Part shown: piece by piece, positions 1 to 12,785 of the stretch | Position numbering within the stretch: the first letter of the stretch is position 1 | Layout: every line of letters starts with the position of its first letter | Program-made: the position numbers and the translations under genes | The notes under the pieces: model-generated | The model's database searches: none | What the model saw: only the letters and a program-made list of their open reading frames with translations | What the model was told of the DNA's origin: nothing | Assembly (NCBI GenBank): GCA_963669155.1 | Contig: OZ022576.1 | Span: forward strand, 23,395,756 to 23,459,755 | Reading direction: 5' to 3' | DNA: 64,000 nucleotides | Origin: Arbacia lixula | Taxonomy: Eukaryota; Echinodermata; Echinoidea; Arbacioida; Arbaciidae

Positions 1-2111
1 TGCTCAAATGATTTTTAATTTCAACTTGTTTAACTAGGGAAGCCCATTCAATGTAAAGTTGGTATTCCATAGGGCTCTGGGTACAAATACAATACCAAGA
101 TACAATTCTCATTAAAATACAACCGAGATAATATACAATTTTCCAGGAAAACAATAAATGTAAGCATAAAATGATAATCACAAATTCATGTATACAATTT
201 ACATTATACAAGTAGTAACAAAAAAACAACTTGCTATGACATATGCAACTATTACGTATTATAACAAAATCATACTGCGAATTACTATTTGGCAAGTTGA
301 TTTCCACATGAACATGTATGGTATGTGTGTCGTTGTATGTTCTGTGTTTCAGGTACCCATTACTTTGTGCCATGTAATGAACGACCTTCACCAAGTCATT
401 CGGTTCTCACCATTCGTGCCAATTTTTTTTTTAACTACCGTCATTTTCGCACATACCCGTTTAGAATATAAGGCTACCGAACGGAAGTTAATTAGTCTGT
501 AATGGGCGTGTGATAATCACTAAAACAATCACTTGTCGTTATAAATTTACTTCAATATCGATGTGATTCTTTAGTCATGTTGCGATATCACTGTGTTAAG
601 AAGCCCGTGCGTGTTACGGTATTTAGCATGCTCGAACCAGTGTTGGGCCCCTTGTGACATTGCCGTTTCCTGATTAGTTCTTGATAAACAGAACATGATG
701 TGCGTTGACAGAAGAGATGAAAAGTGAGGAACAATGTACACATGACCATTTTATGTAAATTGAGTGTCAAGCTATTTATACATGTCGACATTGTACATTG
801 AACTCGATTCGGCTTTCGGGCTGCGATGTGTGATTTAAAAAAAAACCTTCCAATGAAATTAAATTCAAATTCAAACATGAATTTGAGCATGTTGCGGGGA
901 GCGGTACATAAGCATCAAACAAAGAGTTCGAATGATGAAAACCAAAGTGATAGCCGAGTGATATTCTGTTTGTTTAATTAGTAGATATATTTTGCATCTA
1001 TATAGAAAGGTTTATTGATATATATATACAGAGGTAGGGGTAGATAAGTAAATAAAATTAATGAGTGAAATGATGAACAAACATATAAATATGTAAAGAT
1101 GTGGAGACTTTTAGTAGATGCATTGATAAATGATTTAAAATGCATATTCTTATAGCAATTGTCATATGTCATCGGTGATAGGCGACCCATACCTTAAACT
1201 TAAAGAACATAGAAACATATAACGGGACATGTATTTAAACATGTATACACTGCGGTACGGTAGGGTAAGCAGGGTCAACTGACTGATGGGTGAGGGGAGG
1301 GGGGGGGGGGGGGGCTGGTCATCCGATATAAGAGTGATGGGACTGATCGGGTGGTTCCCCCAAATCATGAAATCCGTCAGGGAGAAGCTGTATTGAGGCA
1401 AAGTGGATGTGAGGCCCTTCCTATCACGAATTTAACACCGATAACAATCCTTATTAAGGTTTCTGGTGGGGGCTGATGAAGGGTCCATATGAGTCGATCC
1501 CTTTCTTAAACGTGTGGAGCAATGATAATGCTACGTATACAAAGATGTTGCTTTGAATATGACGTAGCCTACATCACTTCTCGCTTGGAATACAAACATG
1601 GTGGAGATTATCATCGTCACAAAAGCACTTTTTAAAGATATACTAAAGATATACAAGTACTATGAAAAAAAAAAAACATGAAGACGTGAGACAATTAATC
1701 ATACCGGTGTGATGTTGTAACGATAGTCCTTTAAGAGCACATTGCTCGGAATAGGCAAATCATGGCTTATGCTGTGCAGTTATATCATTGATACATAATG
1801 TGAACCTGTCTATAAATACAGCAGCCATCAGGCTATAATAATAAACCTATTCTTGTGCGAGCGCGTGTTCTGACAAAGCGATCGCTCATCTAACCACTAA
1901 TTACGAAATAATCCCGTTTCTCCGCTAAACTTAGAGAAAACGTCGCTGTTCTCTTCACCCATTAGAGTGAGCAAGAGGAGTTAAGCACGGTGATCAATGT
2001 CTATCAGCGGGAGAGTTACGAATCCCTTTTAACCATTTTCCTGCTAAACTTTCTGAAAGCCCATAGATGCAACATGGATGGGGGGATCTTGTAACGGGTC
2101 ACCACTGTATT
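1..2111. other. Non-coding AT-rich stretch, nothing recognised
   Basis: Only short, low-quality open frames on either strand. A 16-base G run lies at 1299-1314. No exon with convincing splice signals and a known protein match was seen. Confidence 0.6.
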
Positions 2112-2990
2112 TTGGCGTTGATCAATAATTTCCGAGAAAATCGTGATCGGTTAATTTTGGTCGGACCAGCAAAGTTCGTCAACTGAACGATATGCTTTCT
2201 GACGTGCATAGAAGGTTATTACCCTGATATTTGCGTACATGATAATGATGCCAAAGATATTCATATATATATATATCCATATTATACTCAATTCATATAT
2301 ATTTAGTTTTGTCCTTCCTTCGACAAACTTTACCCAAGAAACAGGGAGCTAAAAATTTCTTTACGGAGCGTAATTCAGTATTTACATATTAACCGCACCC
2401 CATCCCACACCTTTTAAGGTAATGCAAGCCTCCGTTGTTAGTAATACTGAATATTACTACATTATATTATTGTTTAACGCTGATGTTTTGGTCAACTGAA
2501 TACAATTCTAATTACTCGTTATCGGTAGTACAGTACCACAGTGAGTTTTTAATTAGGCGTTGATCCTAATTTATTTCTAAGGAAATCGTGTACAGTTAAT
2601 TTCCAACCTACCATTTAAGTTCGATGTGCACTTTTAAAGTGCTAATGTCAAATTGTTGTTTTCTTACGAATGGAAAAGTTTATTGTTCTGAAAGTGTCAT
2701 ACCGAATTATGATGCCAAATAGATAAATAAAACCACATCACGCTCCATAGTATTTTTGTTAATCATGTTAATGTTGTTCTTCCTTCGATAAAGTTCGTCC
2801 AACTGCCACCAATTTTAAACCAGACTTCTTGACGAAGCCTAATTTAGGATATATATTTCAACCGCACCCCACCCATGGGCCAACTAGTTATCAATAATGC
2901 TAACGCAGGAATATAATTTCTTTCGAAATATCAATAGTGATTGTTTAATCTCGATATTAACCCTTCTAAATATCATTATAGTATTACTTC
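2112..2990. repeat. Diverged tandem duplication, period about 440-470 bp
   Basis: Landmarks recur in the same order in both halves. GGCGTTGATC is at 2114 and 2556. TTCCTTCGA(C/T)AAA is near 2316 and 2782. AACCGCACCCCA is near 2391 and 2860. ATTGTTTAA(C/T) is near 2469 and 2939. The spacing drifts from 442 to 470, so indels have accumulated. No coding content is evident. Confidence 0.7.
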
Positions 2991-5900
2991 TATTATAGGC
3001 AGCCGCTAAGAGTTGCTCCTTGGAGTCCAATAAATTGGTGTGAATAAATACTGCATGTACTCGTGTACATGCATGTGATACAGTGTGCCAGCAGCGATCA
3101 GAGGAACGGGAAATCGAAGAATCATACTGGACAGATTTCAGAGTTTAGTTTTCTATAGATAGAACAGGTAGAACCTGGCGAACTTGTATTTGGCAAGATA
3201 ATGTGAGAGATTATCTCGGTATGGATGGCACGTATAGGAAGTCCATACCTAGCTGCTGCTGACAGGGGTTTGGGAACAATGCTTTCTGAGCCTCATGTGA
3301 TATTCAAGTCTTTTAATATTCCTCGTCTTCATATTCTTTCACAGTTAAAGGAACGAGGATATACGATTATCGTACATGCAAAACACAATGTTTGGCTTTC
3401 CCATCTCTTATATATTAAAGCTGGACATGCTGGCGGCAATGATCATGGGCTTAAGCTGGTATAGAGCTTAAAGGAAACATCCATGAATTTGTTTGCAGGT
3501 ATACTTTCCAGCATTCATATTATGATGAAGTATATAAAGTAATTACTTTATTCTGAAACAGTCGAAGATTCAGTTTTACTTCAGAGAGCTTTATGATATA
3601 TTCAGTGTGCTTGCTACGCGATCTCGAATTCATTGCAAGTGATTTGAAAGGCCCCATTTGCATCTTCGAGCTGAATTTTGTTTTCTCTAAATCAACGATG
3701 ATAATGAAAAGTAAGTGCTTAGAATCTCTAGAAATATCATGATGTCCTCCTCAAAGCGGTACCAAATTTACGATTGTTATCATGGCTTAAAGAAATTAAT
3801 ATATCGCGCTAGCACATTATTCCTTAGTGGCTTAGATATCAAGGGAAAATGAATATTCTGCTCATTTTTTTTTCTCTCCCTGGTAATTACGAAGAATTCG
3901 CAAATCTCATCTGGCGGAAGCCATCTGTCAGCAAACTTGCAAAGTGTGTGCGGCAGCTGCTTGAAGAAACGAGGTCAACACAAAACTGATCATGTGAAAC
4001 TCTTTATCTGGTTATCTTCTCCGTGAAAGTTTAGCGTACGCAAATGTATGTAACTATGTGTTGCATGTCAAAGTTACAATTACTATACATGCATGTACAT
4101 TTATATATGTGATAAACTTAACTAATTAAGGTTATTTTGAGCAATGGACTTCCTTTTTGGGATGGACACTTGCATAATAATGGAATATTTGACAACATAA
4201 TGTATTTCTAAGGAAGCTATAATATGTATAACAAATATGTGGAATTAATTCGTTTCTTCACAAATGTATGACAAAAAGAGCTGTCCATTAAGTCAGTAGC
4301 GTAGCCTTCATCAAGTGGCTCCTCAAAAACCAACAAGTTAGAAATTGATACCAGTACTACTACCATGACTACTATAATAAATGTATCATTAATACAAATA
4401 GTATCACCACTTCAAATACTATCACCCTTACTGATATTGTTATTATTTCTTCTTTTACTACTACTACTGCTACTACTACTACTACTACTAACGCTACTAC
4501 TTTTAATATTACTACTAAAACTGCTTCCATCGCTTCTATTTCACCAACATTGAATTAATCCATTTGAATATCTCCCACAATTCATGACAATGAGTGGCAT
4601 GAGAATTTACCACATTTAGTCATTAGAAATTTCCTTCCAAAGATTCGTAAGATGCTTATACTAGAACTTGAAAATTATAAATTATTTTTTTTATGAAAAA
4701 CACACGTTAATTTTTGACTTTTAAAAGAGCATTTGCAGTATACAGTATATACAGTATTCGAGCACTTTCGGGAAAATACGAATATTCCAAGCGTATAATA
4801 TAGGCCTATATTCCATGCAAGTTAATTCAAACGCGACATGATACGACGGCAACGGATATATTGAGCAGTGTGAATTCATTGTTTGATCTTCCGTGTTCCC
4901 AGTATGGCTGTTTGAAGAAAGATTGTGATGAGGGAAATGATTTTACTGCTGCACGCAACCAACCAAGCATTAAAAGCAGGAGAAGGGATATGGAGATAAG
5001 TCTCTATGTGCCCCTCCAGAAACCATTTCCATTGCTGAGACGTGCTATGACTCATTTCATGTTGTGCGGCAAGCTTGGAACAGCAGCTCGACGGAAAAGA
5101 TTTGTAGATATGATTAGGTATTAGAGGATTGAAGATGAACAACTGAGGCGAATATTTCGAGAGAAGATGAGGGTTCGTGAGTACGACAGTCTGGATTAAT
5201 TAACACGAACGGATAAAGAAAAGAGGAGAAAGAGATGAGAAGTAAAGGACAATGGTGAACGAGTGAAGAAGAACATGAAGAATAAGGTGAAGAAGAAGAA
5301 GAAGGAGAAAAGACGTATGAAAGAAGGGGAGTGCGAACGAGGAGAAGGAGGAGGATGGAACGGAGAAGAAAGAAAAGAAAATGAGTAGGAAGAATCAATT
5401 AGAGAAAGGAAGACTGAAATATATAGTGACAAAGACAGAACACAAAAGCAATTATGTTAGGTACATGAATCGTCATAATTGTTAAGCGAACCTTTAAAGC
5501 CATCGTACCAATCCCAGGGCTGATATTGTGCCAAAAATAAGATCTTATCTGAAGCATGTACCACTTGTTCACCCCGCTCTATATTTGTCCGTGAGTAAAA
5601 TCATATATATACATTGTACAGCTGTTATAAAAGAGAATAAGCCTTCGCTCATTCAGACCTCTGCTTGCATAAAGGGTTATCAAATTGATTTCATAACTCG
5701 ACAAAATCAGCACGTCCTCACCTGAATAACGAGACCCTTGTTATCAGGGCACTCATAAGCGTGCTGATCTAAAGGAAAGGAAAGTAAGTGTACACATCTG
5801 TGAGTGCAGAGAGAGCGAGGGGGAGACCAAACTGAGGCGCAGTCACACATGGTGAAGTTCATGGTCGTTTTGGGGCTTGGGGTGGGGTTAAGGTTAATGA

Positions 5901-7554
5901 TGAGACCTGGGACGGGCGGGGCGGGGTGTGGTGTGTGTGTGGGGGGGGGGGGGGAGGAAGGGGAGGGGCCTTCACATTACAGTGTATATTCCATTCCATT
6001 AATTCTTTACTGTAAAAGCGACATGACAACAAATTTTTTTTAGCAAAGCACAAAGCAATGTACTCAGAGGGATACACCACTGCCACCATGCTAATATTAC
6101 ACCCCTCCCCTTGCAGCATATCAATGATTTTAAAAGATATAGTTGACTTTAATATGATTAGGAATTGATATATAATCTTACTCTTTTAAGAGAGAAACCG
6201 GGGCTTGTCGGTCACAGACTAGAGATTGAAATGATCATGATAATGGAAGAATGACACATAGAGCCGAGGGTTCACGAAAAATACATGAAAATTAACGTTT
6301 TGTCTGATATGATAATTGGAAATGATCCCCCGGGATATATACTTTCTGGCGGATAGGCTTGTATTTCTATGGCATGAGGCCAATCTGAGAGAAAAGGATT
6401 CATACTAACAGAAAGAAAGTTTGGATCGTGGCAAATCAAGGAATTAAACCAATGTTTTCAAAAGTTGAGATTTATACATTAGCACGGAAGCCGACTCATA
6501 AGAGCCTACTAGCTCATATCTATAACTCAAATACTTGTTTAATTATGCTGTACAAAGAAAACAAAAATAGTGCAACGCTTTCCTTTCACAGTATATCATG
6601 TAATTTGAGCCTGAAGAGAGGATTTTATAAGTAGATACATACATATAAACTCGATATATGTATATTTTTATATGTACATGTATATGTATATATGATATAT
6701 CTAATATTATATTAATATATCAATACTTATTCCCATGTTCCTCGTTTATATATTTATGTATATACATTTACACATATGCCCACACATACATGAGCGTATA
6801 TGCATACACGTGTATAAGATTGGCGTCGTCGTACATGTACACTAAGGAAATGTTTGATTTAAACACGTGCTCTAAACTCTGATACGTACTGGGATTAGGT
6901 ATAATGCCACCATTCGGTAATATACATATAAACATAGTATATACATGGAGAAGCATTTTGCCTGACACATAAAGGGTTAAACGACCAAATGACACAGTGA
7001 TGATATGAAATTATGTGGTAAGGGTTATGATACGCAGGTAATGAATCTAAATTGCTCTTAATTGATCAGCTGTAAACACAGGTCAAAATGTTCTCATATA
7101 CACAGCTCTTAGCGGCCCGCGTATTTAGTTCTAGAATCGAGCAACCTTCGCTGGATATCAACGATCCAGCCCATAATGCAGGATTGAGCTGACGAATTCA
7201 GCTCGACGTTACTATAGCCTCAAGCTTGCCAAGTATGTTTTTCCATGACGTGTGTAATCTAGGGCATTTATGACAATCTCCTGGGCTTACTTTTAAAGCC
7301 TGGATAGAAATGGCATTTGACAAAGTCTAGCGAAGCAGATTTATAAATGTGGGATATGCCAAACCTCACGTTATGATCAGAGAGCCTATTCACAATAAAT
7401 TATTAATTTTGTTAGATATATCGTCATAATTCAAAGGCTAACATAGACAGCTCATCTGGGGTTCATATATCAATGGTTCATGTTACGAACTTTTCGGGGG
7501 TACGGTAGAATGTGCCAAGGCCATGAAGTATCAACATCTACATATACATATTAT
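2991..7554. other. Intergenic or upstream stretch without a recognised gene
   Basis: Contains a (CTA)n-type triplet repeat at about 4455-4500 that reads as a spurious poly-Leu frame, a G run at 5941-5954, a purine-rich tract at 5215-5400 and an AT-rich stretch of ATATGTATA-type sequence at 6645-6790. Open frames at 3225-3464 and 4861-5124 are protein-like in composition, but I recognise no family and no splice context. Confidence 0.5.
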
Positions 7555-7555
7555 G

Positions 7556-7594
<39 letters not shown>

Positions 7595-7613
7595 GTCTGT
7601 CTGTCTGTCTGTA

Positions 7614-7682
<69 letters not shown>

Positions 7683-7690
7683 ATCTATCA
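7555..7690. repeat. Compound tetranucleotide microsatellite (TCTA)n(TCTG)n(TCTA)n
   Basis: A block of CTAT repeats, a central block of CTGT repeats from about 7593 to 7634, then CTAT repeats again to about 7675. Read on the minus strand these are GATA and GACA repeats, the composition of Bkm-type satellite. The apparent frames at 7480-7821 and 7523-7729 are translations of the repeat. Confidence 0.95.
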
Positions 7691-9306
7691 TGCTTATTAT
7701 GTATATCCATTTATATGTTAAATTATTGATTTATGTAGCTATCTGTCTAGGCGCTATCACTATACTGCTAAAGGAAAAGATTTTTACCATTTTCCACTTT
7801 TCTTTGTTCTTGTCCACGTAACACTCTTAAGTCCACTTTCCACCTCCTGCATTGTTTCCCTCTTCTTCGAGTGTATGCCAGAGGTGTCAAGTTTTGTTAA
7901 TGTTTCTGTCCTGCTGCCATCCATCCTCTGGGCTAGATGTTCAGCTCACCTCCCTTTCTTTAATCTCTCAGACCACATCATTTCCTGATTTCTTAACCTG
8001 ATCTTTCTTGTGTCAATACAGTAATTTTTTAAATTTGCTTCTCTTTCAAACATTGAGTAACTAAACTTTAAAAAAAATGAAGTATTCTGATCGGCTTTGT
8101 AGCTCCTTTAGCCATTCTCTCTTTCCCCTGTTTATTTTTTTTTTATATATTATATCCCACTGCATTGAATTATTTTGTAATTGTTTTCCATTTGTGCAGA
8201 AACGCATTGATGGGTAGCTCTCGTTAGATAGTACGTAATCAGTAACTTACATAAATTTAAAAAAACCTACAAAATAATCTACCTTTCTTCCCCTCCTCCT
8301 GTTCATTTTTTTCCTGTGCCGCCCATTCTCCCTTACCGTCATGTCATATGATATCATATGATATAATTTTAGTCCTCGTTTTCGCCTACTTTCTCCGCTT
8401 GCATTGTCTTATCCATCTTCTCTATCTCAATATTTGTTTGTTTCTTTACCAGACTTTTGTAGTTTCCTATATTAACATCGTAATAAAGACTATCTATCAT
8501 CGATAACAAATCTATAACACAGAACTACACTATGCAACAGTGAGAGAATCCGCTCGTATTTAATCATTCCATTTTCCGAATCGGAGTGAAACAAAAGGGG
8601 ACATCAACGACACGGCACTCCGAGGGATAGCAATGATGGGCTTGGCCGACTCTGAGACTCTGAGTCATACTCTTTAACCTCTAGCACATGGGCATCTCCA
8701 CTGCCACCATGACGACTGAGGATGAGCGTAATAAGACAGACGAATGGGTAGAATTGTTGTTCGTCCCTGCGTCCTCAGTATTTATCCGTGGATTAAGATT
8801 GTTCAAATAACAACGACGCACATCATGTGCGGCTGTTGGGAATGCATTGTTGTTGGTGCCTCAACATATTATGTGTGCTTTGTAAGAACTCATCTTTCTG
8901 AAATAAAAAACCGAACTTGAGTTGTCTGTAGACATGGTAGAGACATGATGTGGAAAGTGAAGCACGAATAGTGACGGTTGTCATAGTGAGGTTGTGACTT
9001 CCTACGGTCACATTCCAAGTGCACAGTGAAGTCATTTTCTATTCTTTTAAATGATTACACTCACAAGAAACGTCCTTGATACAAGCATGGGCCTCATTTG
9101 GTCGTTTAGAACGTGACATTTACAGTAACTTTGCAAGTGATACAGTCTGCATCTCCTACACACTAGATTGGTTGACATGACAAAAATCCATATGACATAT
9201 CAAGTTTAACATATTCTGACTGATGTTCTTGGACAATGTTGTCTATAGTAGAGCATTGGTATTTACACAACTGAATATCTTAGGCTAACACAAGAAATAC
9301 ACCCCT
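7691..9306. other. Non-coding stretch, nothing recognised
   Basis: AT-rich with pyrimidine-rich patches at 7790-8470. An 18-bp palindrome, TCATATGATATCATATGA, is at about 8345-8362. An ATG in good Kozak context (gccaccATG, 8708) opens only 33 codons. Confidence 0.5.
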
Positions 9307-9310
9307 TTAA

Positions 9311-9675
9311 AGGGCATATACTGTACTGGGAAAGCAAAAAAGCCTTCAAAATGTAATTGTTAGGAATCTTCTTGCCAATGGTCTTAAATTCATGTATTGT
9401 CTATTTTAGAAGCTTCCTGAAAGTTATTTGCCCTCAATTGATCTACATTTGGAGTAATGAGTGATTAAATCACAAATCCTCAAAATGTTCGGCCCGAACA
9501 TTTTGAGGATTTAATCATTAATCATTAATTACTTCATATGTGGATCATTTGAGGGCAAATAACTTGCAGCAAGCTTCTAAAACACACAATACATGAAGTT
9601 AAGACCACTGGCAGGAAGATTGCTAACAATTACATTTTGAAGGCTTTTTTGCCTTCCCAGTACAGTATATGCCCT
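9311..9675. mobile_element. 365-bp palindromic MITE-like element, copy 1, flanked by TTAA
   Basis: The element starts AGGGCATATACTG and ends with the complement, CAGTATATGCCCT. Direct TTAA sits on both sides (9307-9310 and 9676-9679). The two 182-bp arms meet at a single unpaired base near 9493 inside GTTCGGCCCGAAC, so there is essentially no spacer. No open frame is present. TTAA flanks are the target duplication of piggyBac-type transposons, so a non-autonomous relative is a reasonable reading. Confidence 0.88.
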
Positions 9676-9868
9676 TTAATGAAAGTCGTTCCTATCGCGA
9701 CATCGTCATACTGTAGATTTGCAAGGAATGCACTTTACAGTATTTCCTAGGTCAAAATCTGCAGGTGCTTGGATTAAAATCAATTGACGTGATCATTGGT
9801 GCCATTCTCTTTATTTGTTTTGTTAGCATGAGATTCGTCATCGGTGTCATCATTATCATAATGATCTG

Positions 9869-10014
9869 ATTGGGCTTAAAAAATCGCGAAGTTAGAAAAA
9901 TCGCGAACTAAGGGTGAAAGTTGCCTAGCAACCGTACCAAAAGCCGAATGGTCCTATTGTCCCGGTCCCCTAACTTCTCGATTTTTCTAACTTCGCGATT
10001 TCTTAAAGCCCAAT
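9869..10014. mobile_element. 146-bp foldback element with about 46-bp terminal inverted repeats
   Basis: The left end reads ATTGGGCTTAAAAAATCGCG and the right end is its near complement, ending CTTAAAGCCCAAT. The arms share the tract AAATCGCGAAGTTAGAAAAA. A loop of roughly 50 bp (about 9916-9966) lies between them. If the ends are TTGGGC/GCCCAA, a 3-bp TGA is repeated on both flanks. Confidence 0.75.
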
Positions 10015-12304
10015 GAGAATGACACTTTAGTATCATTGTTAATGTTAGTAGCATTGCTGGTATAGAGTTATGGTTATTATTGTCGTTATTATCAGGAAGA
10101 AGAACATACTATACGGACTGTTAGATTAGCGATGAAAGGGACCCCTTCTGTACCTCTTTATACATCAGAATGAGAGGATGAATCACTTCGAAACCAGCAG
10201 GCCTATGAGACAAGGGGGTACTGCCATAAGTGCTAGATTCAGTTTAACACACGTCTCGTGGGACTGAGACAGCGATGATTCTTCGATATGATACGAACAA
10301 GACAAATGATTCAAATGAGACAAGAACGATTCTGTATCGTTTTAACGGTAATCCAATTGAGCGCAAAGTAGAGAAAGCTGGCTCCAAAATGTCTCGGAAC
10401 GATACATTGGGATTTCAAGACACAGTTATTTGGTTCGATGTGTTTTGCTTTGTGGAGACCTTGATTTTTAAGAACTTTGATCGTCAACCCTCAGTGCATG
10501 GGCTATCAATGATCATCGGCCTTTACACGATGGACGGTAATGAACCTGGATAGTCAACTGCCAAATATCAATTTGCAGTGTTTTCTCTTTTTCCTAGGGT
10601 TAGCTTTACTGATAAACAGCTACTCGAATGGGGTTTGTATGGATTGATATTGTGTAATATTTAACAAGTGGCACTCTAAGGGCTAAGCGCGTCATACCAA
10701 GGTGAAGAATGTGAATCTCACAAGCAATGGGATTTTAACCTTGCTATATACTTGTATTTCATCCACTACCATCAAGTAAAGTTCTGAGACCTAGTACGTT
10801 TTGTGATTTCAGCAGACGAGGAACAAAGGAAACTAATCTTAAAATGATGTTTTCTAAGTTGGTGTAAGCTCATGACATTTCATTTTGGTTTGAAAACAAT
10901 CATGTTCCTGATCATTTAAGGATAAGGAGGGAGAATGAAATAAAATTAAATAAAATGAAATAAAAATGAGGAGTACAATGAATTTGCAATAAAATTTTAA
11001 TTGAATTGGATCCTTCGTTAGTAACTATGATACAGATTGTTGAAAAGCTGACAAAACGACAAAAACGAATGATGAAAGAGCTCTATTGAACAAAGATGAC
11101 AGGTTACATACACAACTACTATATTTGATTGTTGAATTTCTTTGCGAAATATCCTGTTTGTGAAAATCGAAATAAAACGGAGCTTGTGTTCCTCTTACTG
11201 CTGTGACAGAAGACCTCGCCAATAACCTGTGTCTTGGAGTCTTGTCAACATTGTGGTCGACTCGGAATCGGCCCTAATGAGTGCTTTTCCTGCAGCCCCT
11301 CAATGCATTCTGACAAAGAAAGCAGCCCAATAAAACAACACGAGGCTATGCCAACAGACTCATAGCCGTGCAAGTACGCTTAATTCGGTTTGTCTGTCCT
11401 TTTTCAGATCAAACAAATGAAATCGTATAAATTCCACGGAAAATGAGAGAACCTACTTTTTAAGAACACCCCTCACTACATCAGTACGGGAAATTGTGTT
11501 CGAGCGGAATTGAATTGATAACTCGATTTCCAGTGATTTTTAGATGGGTCATCCAAAACACAGTGCACATCACTGCAGTGGTGCATTGAGGCAAGCAGAA
11601 CCCCGATGGCGGATATAAGCCTACGAACTGGTGCAATACGGTAAATGAATGAAATCTATGGTTGCTCCGAAGCGGGATGTTTCAAAAGTAAAGAAGGATC
11701 TATGCCGAGTTTCAGGACTTTTTAAAAGGGGTAGGCCTACCCTATCTTTAACACTGCTTACGAACAACAGTTGTTACTCGCTCCCTGCTGCTCCTCAATG
11801 CTGATGTTCATGCCAATTGGCGAGACGTTTCCTCTTAATGACAAATCGATTGTTAATTCTTCACGTATAGTGTTCAGGGGGGAAGAAAAGTCTTCTTCGA
11901 TGTCCATGACGTCAGTGTCTCCAGCATCCACTGTTAAATGAGAAATGGAGTCGATTGTTGAAACTGTTTACGTTAGGCCATGCATTGTGCTGAGTTTGGA
12001 GTATAACCTTCCACCTGTTGTAAAGTTGTGTCACACATTTAACATAAAGAATATATAAGTTACCTAAGAACTTGAAATATGTCATCAATGCGGTCTCTGT
12101 TTATGTTTTTGCTTTTTAATCTGGTAAAAGTAATCATTCAGCTATCGGCTCTTCTTTTTGTATCTTTACACATTATTTTAGTTTTTATTATGGGTATTAT
12201 TATTTTCTACCAGTATGATTGTTTATATTATCAGATAGAAACAGAGCAATGTATTGAAGATACCTATATTTTTCGCATTATACATTTCATCAAGATTGCT
12301 TTAA
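10015..12304. other. Stretch between foldback and second palindrome, no gene recognised
   Basis: Holds a 92-codon open frame at 10275-10553 of no recognised family and without splice context, and the weak signal-peptide candidate at 12079. Otherwise AT-rich non-coding sequence, presumably 5' flank or first intron of the ZIP gene. Confidence 0.45.
12079..12123 (+). CDS. Weak candidate first (signal-peptide) exon of the ZIP gene
   Basis: An ATG at 12079 opens a short hydrophobic stretch (MSSMRSLFMFLLFNL) that ends at a possible donor, ctg|GTAAAAG, in phase 0. The next recognised exon also starts in phase 0, so the join would be in frame. Against it: vertebrate ZIP4 and ZIP12 have some 50-90 residues between the signal peptide and the first conserved Cys, and these are absent here. 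The reading frame also stays open past the donor into the left arm of the 365-bp palindrome. Treat as a guess. Confidence 0.15.
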
Positions 12305-12669
12305 AGGGCATCTACTGTACTGGGAAGGCAAAAAAGCCTTCAAAATGTAATTGTTAGCAATCTTCTTGCCAATGGTCTTAAATTCATGCATTGTCTATTT
12401 TAGAAGCTTGCTGAAAGTTATTTGCCCTCAAATGATCTACAATTGGAGTAATGAGTGATTAAATCACACATTTTCAAAATGTTCGGCCCGAACATTTTGA
12501 GGATTTAATCATTAATCATTAATTACTCCATATGTGGATCATTTGAGGGCAAATAACTTTCAGCAAGCTTCTAAAATAGACAATACATGAATTTAAGACC
12601 ATTGGCAAGAAGATTGCTAACAATTACATTTTGAAGGCTTTTTTGCCTTCCCAGTACAGTAGATGCCCT
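12305..12669. mobile_element. 365-bp palindromic MITE-like element, copy 2, flanked by TTAA
   Basis: The same element as at 9311-9675, with identical length and centre (unpaired base at 12487). By eye about 95% of bases match. TTAA is at 12301-12304 and 12670-12673. It ends 116 bp before exon A of the ZIP gene. The TIR begins AGGGCATCTACTG. Confidence 0.9.
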
Positions 12670-12785
12670 TTAAGCTCCATTTGAAAGCAAGTTACATGTA
12701 ATTCATTTTGAGAAAAAATGTATTATGAACTCGAACTCTATTTAATATTTATGTAAACCATTTCAATTATATTCCCGCAACACAG

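Noticed and set aside
4365-4553. Leucine-rich 62-codon frame that resembles a membrane peptide
   Set aside because: Produced by a (CTA)n triplet repeat.
7480-7821. Poly(Leu/Ser/Ile/Tyr) frames over tetranucleotide repeats, briefly considered as a repeat array or CRISPR
   Set aside because: There are no unique spacers; it is a plain microsatellite in a eukaryotic context.
8708-8809. Short ORF with perfect Kozak context (gccaccATG)
   Set aside because: Only 33 codons, no signal peptide, no compatible donor for the ZIP gene.
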